Shown: positions 23,689-32,578 of the stretch, in pieces
Layout: every line of letters begins with the position of its first letter
How positions within the stretch are numbered: position 1 is the first letter of the stretch
Source: a bacterium 1xD42-67
Lineage (GTDB): Bacteria; Bacillota; Clostridia; Oscillospirales; Oscillospiraceae
Assembly (NCBI GenBank): GCA_003612335.1
Contig: RAYO01000022.1
Location: 1 to 64,000 of the forward strand
Direction of reading: 5' to 3'
DNA length: 64,000 nt
Notes under the pieces: model-generated
Databases searched by the model: none
Told to the model about the DNA's origin: nothing
The model's input: the letters and a program-made list of their open reading frames with translations, nothing else
Made by a program: the position numbers and the translations under genes

Positions 23689-24899
23689 GTGCGCCGGTAG
23701 AGCCCGTGTACCAGGGCGAAGGCGGCGGCCATCAGCAGAAGGAAGAGGGCATAGGCGGGGACATAGCTCCCCAGCCAGCCGGCCAGCAGGCCGGGTATGG
23801 GGCCGAAGACCAGCATCCCGGCGGTGGAGGCCACCGTGATGGTGCGCACCCCGCTCTCATACCCCGCCGGGCCGCACAGGTCGGAGGCCCACCGGGCCGG
23901 AGAGACGGCGGTGATGGACATCCCAAGGCCGAAAGCGGTGATGGCCAGGACGGGGAGGACCGCCCCGCCCGCAGGGGCCAGACAGCACAGAGCCAGGGAG
24001 AGGAGGAGGAGCCCGAAGGTGAAAAGGTTGCCGCCCCTCCAGCCCAGCCGGTCATAGACCTGACCGCAGAGGACCTTGCCCAGGCCGATCATGGCACCCA
24101 GATAGGACAGCAGGCCGGCGATGAAGAGGCTGTCGTACCCTGCGGAGGTGTAGAGCATGGTCAGGTGGGAGAACCCGGGCCCGCCGGTGGCCCCCACGAA
24201 GAGGGCAGCCAGGAGGAGCAGGGCCGTCTGTCCGTGGGAGAGCCCGGCGCCCTCCCTCCGGACGGGGGCAGGCTGTCCGGCGTCGGGGCCCTCCTGGCAA
24301 TAGGGCTCCAGGCCCAGCCGGGCGGGGTCGTCCCGGACCAGGCACCACACCAGGAGGGCGCACAGGAGGATGACGCCCCCCTCCCAGAGGAAGGCGGCCC
24401 GCATCCCGGAACGGGCCATGATCCGGGTGAGGAGGACGGGGGCGAAGACGGTGGACACGCCGCTCCCCGCCGAGGCCAGGCCCAGGGCCAGCCCCCGGCG
24501 ATGGCGGAACCAGCGGCCCACGGCCAGGGAGAGGGGGACCATCCCTGCCCAGCAGTAGCCCACCCCGGTGAGGGCGGCGGCGGCGCAGTACATAAAAAAA
24601 CTGCCCGCATAGGCGAAGCAGATGCAGGAGATGCTCACGAGGAGCACACCGGAGGTCATGATGAGGCGGAAGCCGAACCTGGCGCAGAGCTGGTTGACGC
24701 CCAGGAGAGCGCCCAGGATGAACAGACTGCGGACGGTGGTGATCCAGGAGCCCTGGGCGTCTGTGAAGCCGTTGAGGCGGATGATCTCAGGCTGGAAGAC
24801 GGAGAAGACGTTCACCCCCAGGCCCATGACCGCGAACAGGGCCAGCGCTCCGCCCAGGCAGAGCAGCCAGGCGCGGTGGAGAGGGCAGCGGAGAGACAT
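23685..24899 (-). CDS. MFS transporter
   Basis: The 404-aa protein has 12 hydrophobic segments in two halves and the loop motifs GRWFRHRRGLALGLASAGSG and GKVLCGQVYDRLGWRGG typical of the major facilitator superfamily, possibly of the oxalate/formate antiporter type. The substrate is unknown. AAAAGGAGCGG precedes ATG 24899, and a promoter lies at 24947-24975. It is transcribed convergently with the methyltransferase gene and divergently from dprA. Confidence 0.9.
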   Translation of the reverse strand: MSLRCPLHRAWLLCLGGALALFAVMGLGVNVFSVFQPEIIRLNGFTDAQGSWITTVRSLFILGALLGVNQLCARFGFRLIMTSGVLLVSISCICFAYAGSFFMYCAAAALTGVGYCWAGMVPLSLAVGRWFRHRRGLALGLASAGSGVSTVFAPVLLTRIMARSGMRAAFLWEGGVILLCALLVWCLVRDDPARLGLEPYCQEGPDAGQPAPVRREGAGLSHGQTALLLLAALFVGATGGPGFSHLTMLYTSAGYDSLFIAGLLSYLGAMIGLGKVLCGQVYDRLGWRGGNLFTFGLLLLSLALCCLAPAGGAVLPVLAITAFGLGMSITAVSPARWASDLCGPAGYESGVRTITVASTAGMLVFGPIPGLLAGWLGSYVPAYALFLLLMAAAFALVHGLYRRT

Positions 24900-24946
24900 A
24901 AGGACCGCTCCTTTTGGATATATTTGCAGGGATCCCCTGCGGTATC

Positions 24947-24975
24947 AGTATACCGGAGGACGGGGGATCTGTAAA
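24947..24975 (-). promoter_or_regulatory. Promoter of the MFS transporter gene
   Basis: The minus strand reads TTTACA, 17 bases, TATACT. Confidence 0.75.
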
Positions 24976-25015
24976 GGATCATTTTGGCCCCGGGACGGCA
25001 GGGAGGGATCGAAGG

Positions 25016-26251
25016 ATGGCAGATCTGGAATACTGGCTGTGGCTGACCACCCGGAAGGGACTGGGCTCCGTGGGAGCGCTGACGGTGCTGGACCACTTCG
25101 GCACCCCGGAGCGGGCCTATTACGCCGGCAGGGAGGACTATGGGCTCCTGCCCATCCCGCCCTTTGCCCAAAACTCCCTGCTGGACAAGAGCATGGAGGA
25201 GCCCGACCGGATCCTGGGGGAGTGCGACCGGTTGTCCATGCGGATCATGACCTTCCAGGATGCGGACTACCCCCAGCGCCTGCGGCAGATCGGCGATCCG
25301 CCGGCGGTGCTCTATATCAAGGGGAAGACCTTCCGCTTCGACGAGGAGGCGGCCATCGCCGTGGTGGGGGCCCGAAGGCCCTCCCAGGTGAGCCGGGCCA
25401 GGGCGGAGCGGTTCGGGATGGAGCTGGCCGCGGCGGGGGCGCTGGTGATGTCTGGGATCGCCGAGGGGATCGACTCCTGCGCGGTGATCGGGGCGCTGAA
25501 GGCGGGGAAGCCGGTGGTGTCGCTGCTGGCCGGAGGAGCGGACAGGATCTTCCCCAGAGAGAGCCGGTATCTCTATGAGGACGTGGCCGCCGCCGGGGCG
25601 CTGATCTCCGAGCATCCGCCGGGCACCCCCCACAAGGGGGAGCACTTCGCCCCCCGGAACCGGATCTTGAGCGGGCTGTCTCTGGGGGTGCTGGCGGTGG
25701 AGTGCGCCGCCACAGGAGGCACCATGCTCACCGTCGGCCACGCTCTGGAGCAGGGGCGGGAGGTGTACGCTGTCCCCATCGGCCTGGACGAGAGGTGCGC
25801 CCGGGGGACCAACGCCCTGATCCGGGACCGCAGGGCCAAGCTGGTGGAGGATGCCCGGGACATCCTGGAGGACCTGGTGGACCTCTTCCCCGCCAAGCTG
25901 GCCGCCGCCGCTCCCCTGCCCCGGGCGGTGGCAGAGGCCCGGTCGTCCCCGGCGCCGGACAAGCCCCGGGAGGAGCCTCGGGCCCGGCGGGGGCCCGGAG
26001 GAGCCGCGCAGCCGGAGCTCCCACGGCGGGAGCTGGTCCCCAGAGACCGGCAGAAGTCCCGGTTCACCGATGACGAGCTGGCCATCCTGGCCGCCGCCGC
26101 ACAGAGCGCCCTCACCGCCGACGAGATCGTGGAGCGGACCCAGATCCCTGCCAAGCGGGTGCTGTCCGCCCTCACCATGCTCCAGGTCCAGGGGGCCGCG
26201 GAGGAACGGCCCGGCCGCAGATACTATGCCCTGGTGGAGCTAGAGCCCTGA
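25016..26251 (+). CDS. dprA: DNA-processing protein DprA
   Basis: The 411-aa protein loads RecA onto incoming single-stranded DNA in transformation. It has an N-terminal SAM-like region, the Rossmann core with AAIAVVGARRPSQVSR, VMSGIAEGIDSCA, HFAPRNRILSGLS and GALEQGREV-like strands, an Ala/Pro-rich linker (about 305-350) and a C-terminal winged-helix (LTADEIVERTQIPAKRVLSAL). ATG 25016 follows GGGAGGG. The 3' end overlaps the convergent small gene by 12 bp. topA lies downstream, as commonly seen, but here an XRE/small-protein pair is inserted between them. Confidence 0.95.
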   Translation: MADLEYWLWLTTRKGLGSVGALTVLDHFGTPERAYYAGREDYGLLPIPPFAQNSLLDKSMEEPDRILGECDRLSMRIMTFQDADYPQRLRQIGDPPAVLYIKGKTFRFDEEAAIAVVGARRPSQVSRARAERFGMELAAAGALVMSGIAEGIDSCAVIGALKAGKPVVSLLAGGADRIFPRESRYLYEDVAAAGALISEHPPGTPHKGEHFAPRNRILSGLSLGVLAVECAATGGTMLTVGHALEQGREVYAVPIGLDERCARGTNALIRDRRAKLVEDARDILEDLVDLFPAKLAAAAPLPRAVAEARSSPAPDKPREEPRARRGPGGAAQPELPRRELVPRDRQKSRFTDDELAILAAAAQSALTADEIVERTQIPAKRVLSALTMLQVQGAAEERPGRRYYALVELEP

Positions 26252-26509
26252 CAGGCCCGTCCCGCTCCACCCCATCAGCCCCATGCCCAGATGGGCCCCC
26301 TGGGAGAAGGCGGCCCGGCCGGAGAAATAGGCCAGATCGAAACAGAGGCTGTAGAGCTGTTCGCACTGCCTGTGGTCTCCGGCCTGCCAGATCAGCTCGT
26401 ACTGCTGGCCGAAGCGGGACAGCGCGTCCCGGTAGCCGGGGTCGTCCTCGAAGACCAGCCGGCCGCTCATCAATGCGTGCTGATAGAGTTCATGGATGTA
26501 GTCGATCAT
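26240..26509 (-). CDS. Small helical protein paired with XRE regulator, second copy
   Basis: The 89-aa helical protein (MIDYIHELYQHALMSGRLVF... QLYSLCFDLAYFSGRAAF...) has the same size, partner and divergent layout as the protein at 13145-13414, and both may be DUF6809-like. ATG 26509 follows GAGGTG; a GTG at 26518 is an alternative. Its 3' end overlaps dprA. Function unknown. Confidence 0.7.
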   Translation of the reverse strand: MIDYIHELYQHALMSGRLVFEDDPGYRDALSRFGQQYELIWQAGDHRQCEQLYSLCFDLAYFSGRAAFSQGAHLGMGLMGWSGTGLSGL

Positions 26510-26526
26510 AGCGAGCACCTCAAAAT

Positions 26527-26543
26527 CTGTATGATATATACAG
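26527..26543. promoter_or_regulatory. Candidate XRE operator, perfect dyad
   Basis: CTGTAT-GATAT-ATACAG is a 17-bp palindrome immediately downstream of the -10 box of the divergent small gene. Confidence 0.55.
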
Positions 26544-26573
26544 ATTATATCGCGTATATACTATACGTGTCAA
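26544..26573 (-). promoter_or_regulatory. Promoter of the second 89-aa gene
   Basis: The minus strand reads TTGACA, 18 bases, TATAAT. Confidence 0.85.
26553..26567. promoter_or_regulatory. Second candidate XRE operator
   Basis: CGTATA-TAC-TATACG is a perfect 6-bp dyad inside the promoter spacer, which suits a repressor. Confidence 0.5.
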
Positions 26574-26589
26574 GGGGGTAGATCATAAT

Positions 26590-26796
26590 TTGTACGGAGA
26601 ACGGATGAGAAGATTGCGCCGAGAGCGCAAGATACCATTAAAAGAACTGTGCAAGTATCTGGATATCAGTATCCGAGGCTATCAGTTCTATGAGAGTGAA
26701 GACAATGAACCAAATATCAAAACGCTGATCGCGCTGGCTGATTTTTATGGTGTCACCATCGACTATCTGGTGGGACGCACCGATGAGCGGAGCTAG
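26590..26796 (+). CDS. XRE-family transcriptional regulator, second copy
   Basis: The 68-aa single-domain regulator reads YGERMRRLRRERKIPLKELC, a turn-recognition segment LDISIRGYQFYESED and the ending DYLVGRTDERS. It is homologous to the regulator at 13494. The start is TTG 26590 behind GGGGG; the next Met (ATG 26605) would cut into the first helix. Two dyads between it and the divergent gene are likely its operators. Low GC compared with dprA and topA. Confidence 0.88.
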   Translation: MYGERMRRLRRERKIPLKELCKYLDISIRGYQFYESEDNEPNIKTLIALADFYGVTIDYLVGRTDERS

Positions 26797-26866
26797 CCCC
26801 CCGTCCCGCCCTGCGGGGAAAAGGAGCATTGCCTGCTGCGGCGGGGACGAGAGTTTTTGACACGTT

Positions 26867-26959
26867 GAGCCAGACTATGGCTGACAGCTCCCCCAAAGGG
26901 GGAACGCCCTCTCAGTCTGGCCTGCGGCCAGCCAGCTCCCCCAGAGGGGGAGCCAAGAC
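26867..26959. repeat. Dispersed GC-rich palindromic repeats before topA
   Basis: Two related units contain GCTGACAGCTCCCCC and CTCAGTCTGGCC with AGCTCCCCCAGAGGGGGAGC. The second resembles 13770-13820. No gene is seen in the 26797-27046 gap. Confidence 0.65.
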
Positions 26960-27046
26960 GCAGCAGATAAGGCTTTTGGATATTTGAGCGCGCCCCTGTC
27001 GAGCGGGGGCAAAAATGAAGTGATCGATCTCTGGAGGTAGACCAAA

Positions 27047-29455
27047 TTGGCGACGAAAACAGACTTAGTGATCGTAGAGTCCCCGTCCAAGGCCAAGACC
27101 ATCGGCAAGTATCTTGGACCGGGGTATGAGGTGAAGGCGTCCATGGGCCATGTCCGGGACCTGCCCAAGAGCAAGCTGAGCGTAGACATCGAGGGCGGGT
27201 TCATCCCCGACTACCAGCCGATCAAGGGCAAGGAGGACGTGATCCGCGACCTGCGGAAGGCGGCCAAGCGGTCGGGGAAGGTCTATCTGGCCACCGACCC
27301 TGACCGGGAGGGGGAGGCGATCTCCTGGCACCTGAAGGAGCTGCTGGACATCCCCGACGACAAGACCTACCGGGTGACCTTCAACGAGATCACCAAGAAC
27401 GTGGTCCAGCAGTCCATCGCCGCCCCCCGGGCCATCGACCAGGACCTGGTGGACGCCCAGCAGGCCCGGCGCATCCTAGACCGGATCGTGGGCTATCAGC
27501 TCTCCCCGCTGCTGTGGAAGAAGATCCGCCGGGGCCTGTCCGCCGGGCGGGTCCAGTCGGTGGCCACCCGGCTGGTGGTGGAGCGGGAGCTGGAGATCCG
27601 GGCCTTCCAGCCCCAGGAGTACTGGTCCATCGAGGCCGAGCTGGAGCGGGTGGCCCCGGATATAGGGTCCTTCAAGGCCCAGTTCCACGGGAAGGACAAG
27701 AAGATGGAGCTCCACAGCCAGGAGGAGGCCCAGGCGGTGATCGACGCGGTGTCCCAGGGGGCCTGGTCGGTGGCCAAGGTGAAGCGGCAGGAGCGCCAGC
27801 GCCAACCCGCCCCCCCTTTCACCACCTCCACCCTCCAGCAGGAGGCCAGCCGCAAGCTGAACATGTCCCCCGCCCGGACCATGGCGGTGGCCCAGCAGCT
27901 CTACGAGGGCATCGATATCGCCGGTCAGGGGGCCGTGGGCCTGATCACCTATATGCGTACCGACTCCCTGCGCCTGTCTGACGAGGCGGTGGCCGCCGCC
28001 CGGGCCTTCATCGGCCAGCGGTACGGCGGGAGCTACTGCCCCCCTCAGCCCAAACACTACAAGACCAAGGGCGGCGCCCAGGATGCCCACGAGGCCATCC
28101 GCCCCTCCGACGTGGCCCTGGTCCCCGAGGACATCAAGAAGGACCTGACGGCGGAGCAGTTCAAGCTGTACAAGCTGATCTGGTCCCGGTTCCTGGCCTG
28201 CCAGATGGCCAACGCCGTCTATGACAGCCTGTCCATCGACGCGGCCAACTCCGGCTATATCTTCCGGGCCAGCCACTCCTCCCTGAAGTTCTCCGGCTTC
28301 ACCGCCGTCTACGAGGAGGGGAAGGACGACGACGAGGAGGAGAAGACCTCCCCTCTCCCCGACCTGAAGGAGGGGGAGCCCCTCACCCACAAAAAGCTGG
28401 CCCCCGGCCAGCACTTCACCCAGCCCCCCGCCCGATACTCCGAGGCCAGCCTCATCCGGGCGCTGGAGGAGCAGGGCATCGGCCGGCCCTCCACCTACGC
28501 CCCCACCATCTCCACCATCCTGAACCGGGAATATGTGGTGAAGGAGAACGGCAAGGCTCTGCGGCCCACCCCCCTGGGGGAGGTGGTCACCGGCCTGATG
28601 AAGGACAAGTTCCACGACATCGTGGACTACGACTTCACCGCCCAGATGGAACAGCGGCTGGATAAGGTGGAGGAGGGGGAGGCCAACTGGAAGGCCCTCC
28701 TGACCGACTTCTACAAGGGGTTCGACGCCGAGCTGAAGCAGGCGGAGCAGGACCTGGACGGGGAGCGCATCAAAGTGCCCGACGAGGTGTCGGAGGAGCT
28801 GTGTCCCCAGTGCGGCAAGAACCTGGTGATCAAGTCGGGCCGGTTCGGCCGGTTCCTGGCCTGCCCCGGCTGGCCCGAGTGCGACTTCACCATGCCCCTG
28901 GTGGTGGAGATGCCGGGCAAGTGCCCCCTGTGCGGCGGGCGGCTGTTCAAGCGCACCGGCAAGTCCAAGAAGACGGGCAAGCAGTATACCTACTACTGCT
29001 GCGAGCGCCGGAGCAGCAGAGACGAGGCCCAGCGGTGCGAGTTCGTCACCTTCGACGTGCCCGTGAAGGATCTTTGTCCGGTCTGCGGCCAGACCATGTT
29101 CAAAAAGTCGGGCCGCGGGGCCAAAAAGCCCTTCTGCATCAACGAGGATTGCGCTAACTTCACCCCCGAGGAGAAGCGGGGCGGCTGGCAGAAGAAGCCG
29201 GCTCCCGCCGAGGGGGAGGCCGCCCCCGCCGCCGAGGCGGAGGAGGAGCCGAAGAAGCCCGCCGCCAAAAAGCCCGCGGCCAAGAAGACCGCCGCCAAAA
29301 CGGCAGCTTCTAAGACGGCGGCGAAGACGACTGGGGCAAAAAAGAAGACCGCAGCGAAGGAGACGGCTACAGCGGAGAAAAAGGCCGCGACCAAGAAAAC
29401 AACTGCAAAGAAGACTGGGGCAAAAAAGACGACAGCCGGCAAAAAGGCGGAGTGA
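27047..29455 (+). CDS. topA: DNA topoisomerase I
   Basis: The 802-aa type IA topoisomerase relaxes negative supercoils. The Toprim domain has LVIVESPSKAKTIGKYL and DPDREGEAISWH; the active-site Tyr302 is in GLITYMRTDS; three C4-type zinc motifs follow (CPQCG...C.GWPEC, CPLCG...YYCC, CPVCG...INEDC). The last 75 residues are a Lys/Ala/Pro-rich tail resembling histone H1. The start is TTG 27047 with GGAGGT 8 bases upstream. The tail probably binds DNA non-specifically (inference). Confidence 0.97.
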   Translation: MATKTDLVIVESPSKAKTIGKYLGPGYEVKASMGHVRDLPKSKLSVDIEGGFIPDYQPIKGKEDVIRDLRKAAKRSGKVYLATDPDREGEAISWHLKELLDIPDDKTYRVTFNEITKNVVQQSIAAPRAIDQDLVDAQQARRILDRIVGYQLSPLLWKKIRRGLSAGRVQSVATRLVVERELEIRAFQPQEYWSIEAELERVAPDIGSFKAQFHGKDKKMELHSQEEAQAVIDAVSQGAWSVAKVKRQERQRQPAPPFTTSTLQQEASRKLNMSPARTMAVAQQLYEGIDIAGQGAVGLITYMRTDSLRLSDEAVAAARAFIGQRYGGSYCPPQPKHYKTKGGAQDAHEAIRPSDVALVPEDIKKDLTAEQFKLYKLIWSRFLACQMANAVYDSLSIDAANSGYIFRASHSSLKFSGFTAVYEEGKDDDEEEKTSPLPDLKEGEPLTHKKLAPGQHFTQPPARYSEASLIRALEEQGIGRPSTYAPTISTILNREYVVKENGKALRPTPLGEVVTGLMKDKFHDIVDYDFTAQMEQRLDKVEEGEANWKALLTDFYKGFDAELKQAEQDLDGERIKVPDEVSEELCPQCGKNLVIKSGRFGRFLACPGWPECDFTMPLVVEMPGKCPLCGGRLFKRTGKSKKTGKQYTYYCCERRSSRDEAQRCEFVTFDVPVKDLCPVCGQTMFKKSGRGAKKPFCINEDCANFTPEEKRGGWQKKPAPAEGEAAPAAEAEEEPKKPAAKKPAAKKTAAKTAASKTAAKTTGAKKKTAAKETATAEKKAATKKTTAKKTGAKKTTAGKKAE

Positions 29456-29469
29456 GCCCATCATTTCCT

Positions 29470-29498
29470 TTGACACGAGCGGGCATTTATTGTATAAT
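29470..29498 (+). promoter_or_regulatory. Consensus promoter ahead of the 48-aa ORF and trmFO
   Basis: TTGACA, 17 bases, TATAAT, 31 bp before the ATG at 29530. Confidence 0.93.
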
Positions 29499-29529
29499 AT
29501 CACTATACTGATACAAGGAGGACTGGAAC

Positions 29530-29676
29530 ATGGGACAGACAGATAAGCAGTTCAATGGCTTCCTGAGAGTCATTATCCGGGATCTGAAGGATTCGATCGC
29601 TGAGCCTGACCCAGATAAGAAGCAAAAGATGCTGGAAGCCCTTCTGAGCGATCTGCAAACCACACTAGAGGATTGA
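29530..29676 (+). CDS. Small protein of unknown function, 48 aa
   Basis: MGQTDKQFNGFLRVIIRDLK... ends LLSDLQTTLED. AGGAGG lies 8 bases before the ATG and a perfect promoter precedes it, so expression should be strong. Predicted as two amphipathic helices. Similar short proteins beginning MxQTDKQFNG occur in Clostridia to my recollection, without a known role. GC is lower than in topA and trmFO. Confidence 0.8.
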   Translation: MGQTDKQFNGFLRVIIRDLKDSIAEPDPDKKQKMLEALLSDLQTTLED

Positions 29677-29730
29677 AGCTGTGGGGCGGCGGCCAGCCGT
29701 CCCACCCATTTTTCTGAAAGAGGAGCAGCC

Positions 29731-31035
29731 ATGGACAAAGTGATCGTCATCGGGGCCGGTCTTGCGGGGAGCGAGGCGGTGTGGCAGCTGGCCCGGCGGG
29801 GGATCGCCGTGGAGCTGCGGGAGATGAAGCCCGGGAAGATGACCCCTGCACACCACACGGAGCATTTTGGGGAGCTGGTGTGCTCCAACTCCCTGCGCTC
29901 CGACCAGCTGGAGAACGCGGTGGGCCTGCTGAAGGAGGAGCTGCGCCGGTGCGGCTCTCTCATCATGGCCTGCGCCGACGCCCACCGGGTGGAGGCGGGG
30001 GGCGCCCTGGCGGTGGACCGCCACGCCTTCGCCGCCGCCGTCACGGAGAAGATCCGGAGCCATCCCGGCATCACGGTGGTGGAGGGGGAGGTCACCCAGA
30101 TCCCCCCCGAGGGGGAGGTGATCGTGGCCACCGGGCCCCTGACCAGCGAGGCCCTGTCGGAGGAGATCGCCAAACTGTTTCCCGGCAGTGAGTACCTGAA
30201 CTTCTTCGATGCCGCCGCCCCGCTGGTGGCCTTCGACAGCATCGACATGGACCGGGCCTGGTTCGCTTCCCGGTACGACCGGGGGACGCCGGACTATATC
30301 AACTGTCCCCTCACCCAGGAGGAGTACGACGCCTTCTGGACCGAGCTGACCCAGGCCCAGGAGGCGGAGGTCCACGGCTTTGAGGACGCCGGGGTCTTCG
30401 AGGGCTGCATGCCCGTGGAGGTGATGGCCCGCCGGGGCCATGACACCCTGTGCTACGGCCCGCTGAAGCCGGTGGGGCTGCGGGACCCGAAGACGGGCAA
30501 GGAGCCCTTTGCCGTGGTCCAGCTCCGGAAGGACAACGCCCAGGGGACCATCTACAATATGGTGGGCTTCCAGACCCACCTGAGGTTCCCGGAGCAGAAG
30601 CGGGTCTTCTCTATGATCCCCGCCCTGGAGCACGCGGAATATCTCCGCTATGGGGTGATGCACCGGAACACCTTTCTGGACTCCCCCCGGCTGCTGGACC
30701 GGTACTACCGGGTGCGGGGACAGGAGCGGATCGTGTTCGCCGGACAGATCACCGGGGTGGAGGGCTATGTGGAGTCCGCCGCCTCCGGGTGCTTGGCGGC
30801 TATAGAGCTGGCCCGCCGCCTGGAGGGCAGGGCCCCGGCCGACTTCCCCCGGGAGACCGCCATGGGCGCATTGGCCCTTTACATCAGCGACCCAAGTGTG
30901 GTAAACTTCCAACCGATGAACATCAATTTTGGCCTCATCCCCCAGTTGGGCTATCGGGTCAAGGGCAAGCGGAACAAGAACGCCGAGATCTCCAAACGGG
31001 CTCTGGCGGCGCTGGACGGGCTGGAGCTGGAGTAG
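29731..31035 (+). CDS. trmFO: tRNA (uracil-5-)-methyltransferase TrmFO (folate/FAD-dependent)
   Basis: The 434-aa flavoprotein forms m5U54 in the T-loop of tRNA using methylene-tetrahydrofolate. It has the FAD motif VIVIGAGLAGSEAVWQL, SNSLRSDQLENAVGLL, FEGCMPVEVMARRG and FAGQITGVEGYVESAASG, all TrmFO hallmarks. AAGAGGAGC precedes the ATG. It lies downstream of topA as in many Firmicutes. Confidence 0.97.
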   Translation: MDKVIVIGAGLAGSEAVWQLARRGIAVELREMKPGKMTPAHHTEHFGELVCSNSLRSDQLENAVGLLKEELRRCGSLIMACADAHRVEAGGALAVDRHAFAAAVTEKIRSHPGITVVEGEVTQIPPEGEVIVATGPLTSEALSEEIAKLFPGSEYLNFFDAAAPLVAFDSIDMDRAWFASRYDRGTPDYINCPLTQEEYDAFWTELTQAQEAEVHGFEDAGVFEGCMPVEVMARRGHDTLCYGPLKPVGLRDPKTGKEPFAVVQLRKDNAQGTIYNMVGFQTHLRFPEQKRVFSMIPALEHAEYLRYGVMHRNTFLDSPRLLDRYYRVRGQERIVFAGQITGVEGYVESAASGCLAAIELARRLEGRAPADFPRETAMGALALYISDPSVVNFQPMNINFGLIPQLGYRVKGKRNKNAEISKRALAALDGLELE

Positions 31036-31101
31036 GAGGCCCCCTCCTGCCGAGGGGGAGCGGGCCTGCGGACCGCCGCAAAACAGGAAAGAGGGAAAGC
31101 T

Positions 31102-32142
31102 ATGAAGATCATCGTAGACGCCATGGGCGGAGACAACGCCCCCCAGGCTCCGGTCATGGGGGCCATCCAGGCCAACAAGGAGTACGGGGTGGACATCATC
31201 CTGGTGGGCAGGGGGGAGGACATCCTGAAGACCCTGGCCGACAACGGGATCAGCGACCTGCCCGCCGGGGTGGCGGTGGCCCATGCCAGCCAGGTGGTGG
31301 AGATGTGCGACGACCCGGCCACCGCCTTCCGGAAAAAGAAGGACTCCTCTCTCACTGTGGGGCTGACCCTGCTGAAGGAGGGGGAGGGGGATGCCTTCGT
31401 CTCCGCCGGCTCCACCGGGGCCCTGCTGTCCGGGGCCACCCTGGTGGTGAAGCGCATCAAGGGCATCCGCCGGGCGGCTCTGGCCCCCGTGGTGCCCACA
31501 GGGAACGGGGGCGCGGTGCTGATCGACTGCGGGGCCAACGCCGAGTGCCCGCCGGAGTACTTGCTGCAGTTCGCCTACATGGGCTCCTACTACGCAGAGA
31601 AGGTGCTGGGCCGCCCCAATCCCAAGGTGGGGCTTTTGAACATCGGGGTGGAGCCCTCTAAGGGCACCACCCTCCAGACCACTGTCTACCCTATGCTGGA
31701 GGCGGCCAGAGACGCCGGCCGGATCGATTTCGTGGGCAATGTGGAGGCCCGGGAGGCGGTAGAGGGGGCGGTGGACGTGATCGTCGCCGACGGCTACTCG
31801 GGGAACATCTTCCTCAAGACCATGGAGGGCACCGGCCTGTTCCTGGTCAAGGAGCTGAAGGGGATCTTCAAGAAGGATCTGATCTCCAAGCTGGCCGCAG
31901 TGATGGTGTCCGGCGGGCTGAAGGGCCTGAAGAAGATCATGAGCTCCAGCGAGGTGGGGGGCACCGCCCTGCTGGGCATCTCCAAGCCCGTCATCAAGGC
32001 CCACGGCTCCTCCGACGCCTATGCGGTCCAGAACGCCGTCCGTCAGGCCAAGCAGTACATCGAGTCGGGGATGATCGACAGCGTGGCGGAACATATCGAT
32101 CTGATGCGGCTGGAGGCCCCGATGGCCGCGGAGAAGGAATGA
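31102..32142 (+). CDS. plsX: Phosphate acyltransferase PlsX
   Basis: The 346-aa enzyme makes acyl-phosphate from acyl-ACP for phospholipid synthesis. IIVDAMGGDNAPQAPVMGA is the family start; FVSAGSTGALLSGATLVV and NIGVEPSKGT fit the substrate site. GAAAGAGGG precedes the ATG. The usual partners (fapR, acpP, fabD) are not here. A terminator follows directly. Confidence 0.96.
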   Translation: MKIIVDAMGGDNAPQAPVMGAIQANKEYGVDIILVGRGEDILKTLADNGISDLPAGVAVAHASQVVEMCDDPATAFRKKKDSSLTVGLTLLKEGEGDAFVSAGSTGALLSGATLVVKRIKGIRRAALAPVVPTGNGGAVLIDCGANAECPPEYLLQFAYMGSYYAEKVLGRPNPKVGLLNIGVEPSKGTTLQTTVYPMLEAARDAGRIDFVGNVEAREAVEGAVDVIVADGYSGNIFLKTMEGTGLFLVKELKGIFKKDLISKLAAVMVSGGLKGLKKIMSSSEVGGTALLGISKPVIKAHGSSDAYAVQNAVRQAKQYIESGMIDSVAEHIDLMRLEAPMAAEKE

Positions 32143-32146
32143 ATCG

Positions 32147-32173
32147 AGCCGCCTCCCCATGGGGGAGGCGGCT
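32147..32173. terminator. Bidirectional terminator between plsX and spoVAE
   Basis: AGCCGCCTCCCC and GGGGAGGCGGCT pair with a 3-base loop and are followed by GTTTCAT on the plus strand. Confidence 0.8.
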
Positions 32174-32176
32174 GTT

Positions 32177-32533
32177 TCATGTCTTGGGCTTCGGCTTGCA
32201 GACCAGGGCCACCAGGAAGCCGAAGAAGATCGCGGCGGTGATGCCCCCGGCGGCGGCGGTGGAGCCGCCGGTGAGGGCGCCGATCAGGCCGTCCTGCTCC
32301 ACGGCCTTCCTGACCCCTTTGGCCAGCAGGTGGCCGAAGCCGGTGAGGGGCACTGTGGCCCCCGCGCCGCCCCAGTCCGCCAGGTATCGATACAGCCCCG
32401 CGCCGCTGAGGATCACGCCGGCGGTGACATAGGTCACCAGGATCTTGGCGGGGGTGAGGGGGGTCTTGTCGATGAGGAGCTGTCCGATGACGCACAGGAT
32501 GCCCCCGCAGAGGAACGCGTTGAGATATTCCAT
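32177..32533 (-). CDS. spoVAE: Stage V sporulation protein AE
   Basis: The 118-aa membrane protein has about four hydrophobic segments (start MEYLNAFLCGGILCVIGQLL, centre PLTGFGHLLAKGV). It is part of the SpoVA channel that moves dipicolinic acid into and out of spores. AAGGTGAT precedes the ATG. It is transcribed with spoVAD, 45 bp apart. spoVAC, usually the first gene of the trio, is absent here. Confidence 0.92.
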   Translation of the reverse strand: MEYLNAFLCGGILCVIGQLLIDKTPLTPAKILVTYVTAGVILSGAGLYRYLADWGGAGATVPLTGFGHLLAKGVRKAVEQDGLIGALTGGSTAAAGGITAAIFFGFLVALVCKPKPKT

Positions 32534-32578
32534 AAGATCACCTTCGTCCTTTCGTGGGCCGTCACGCCCTGAATGAGC

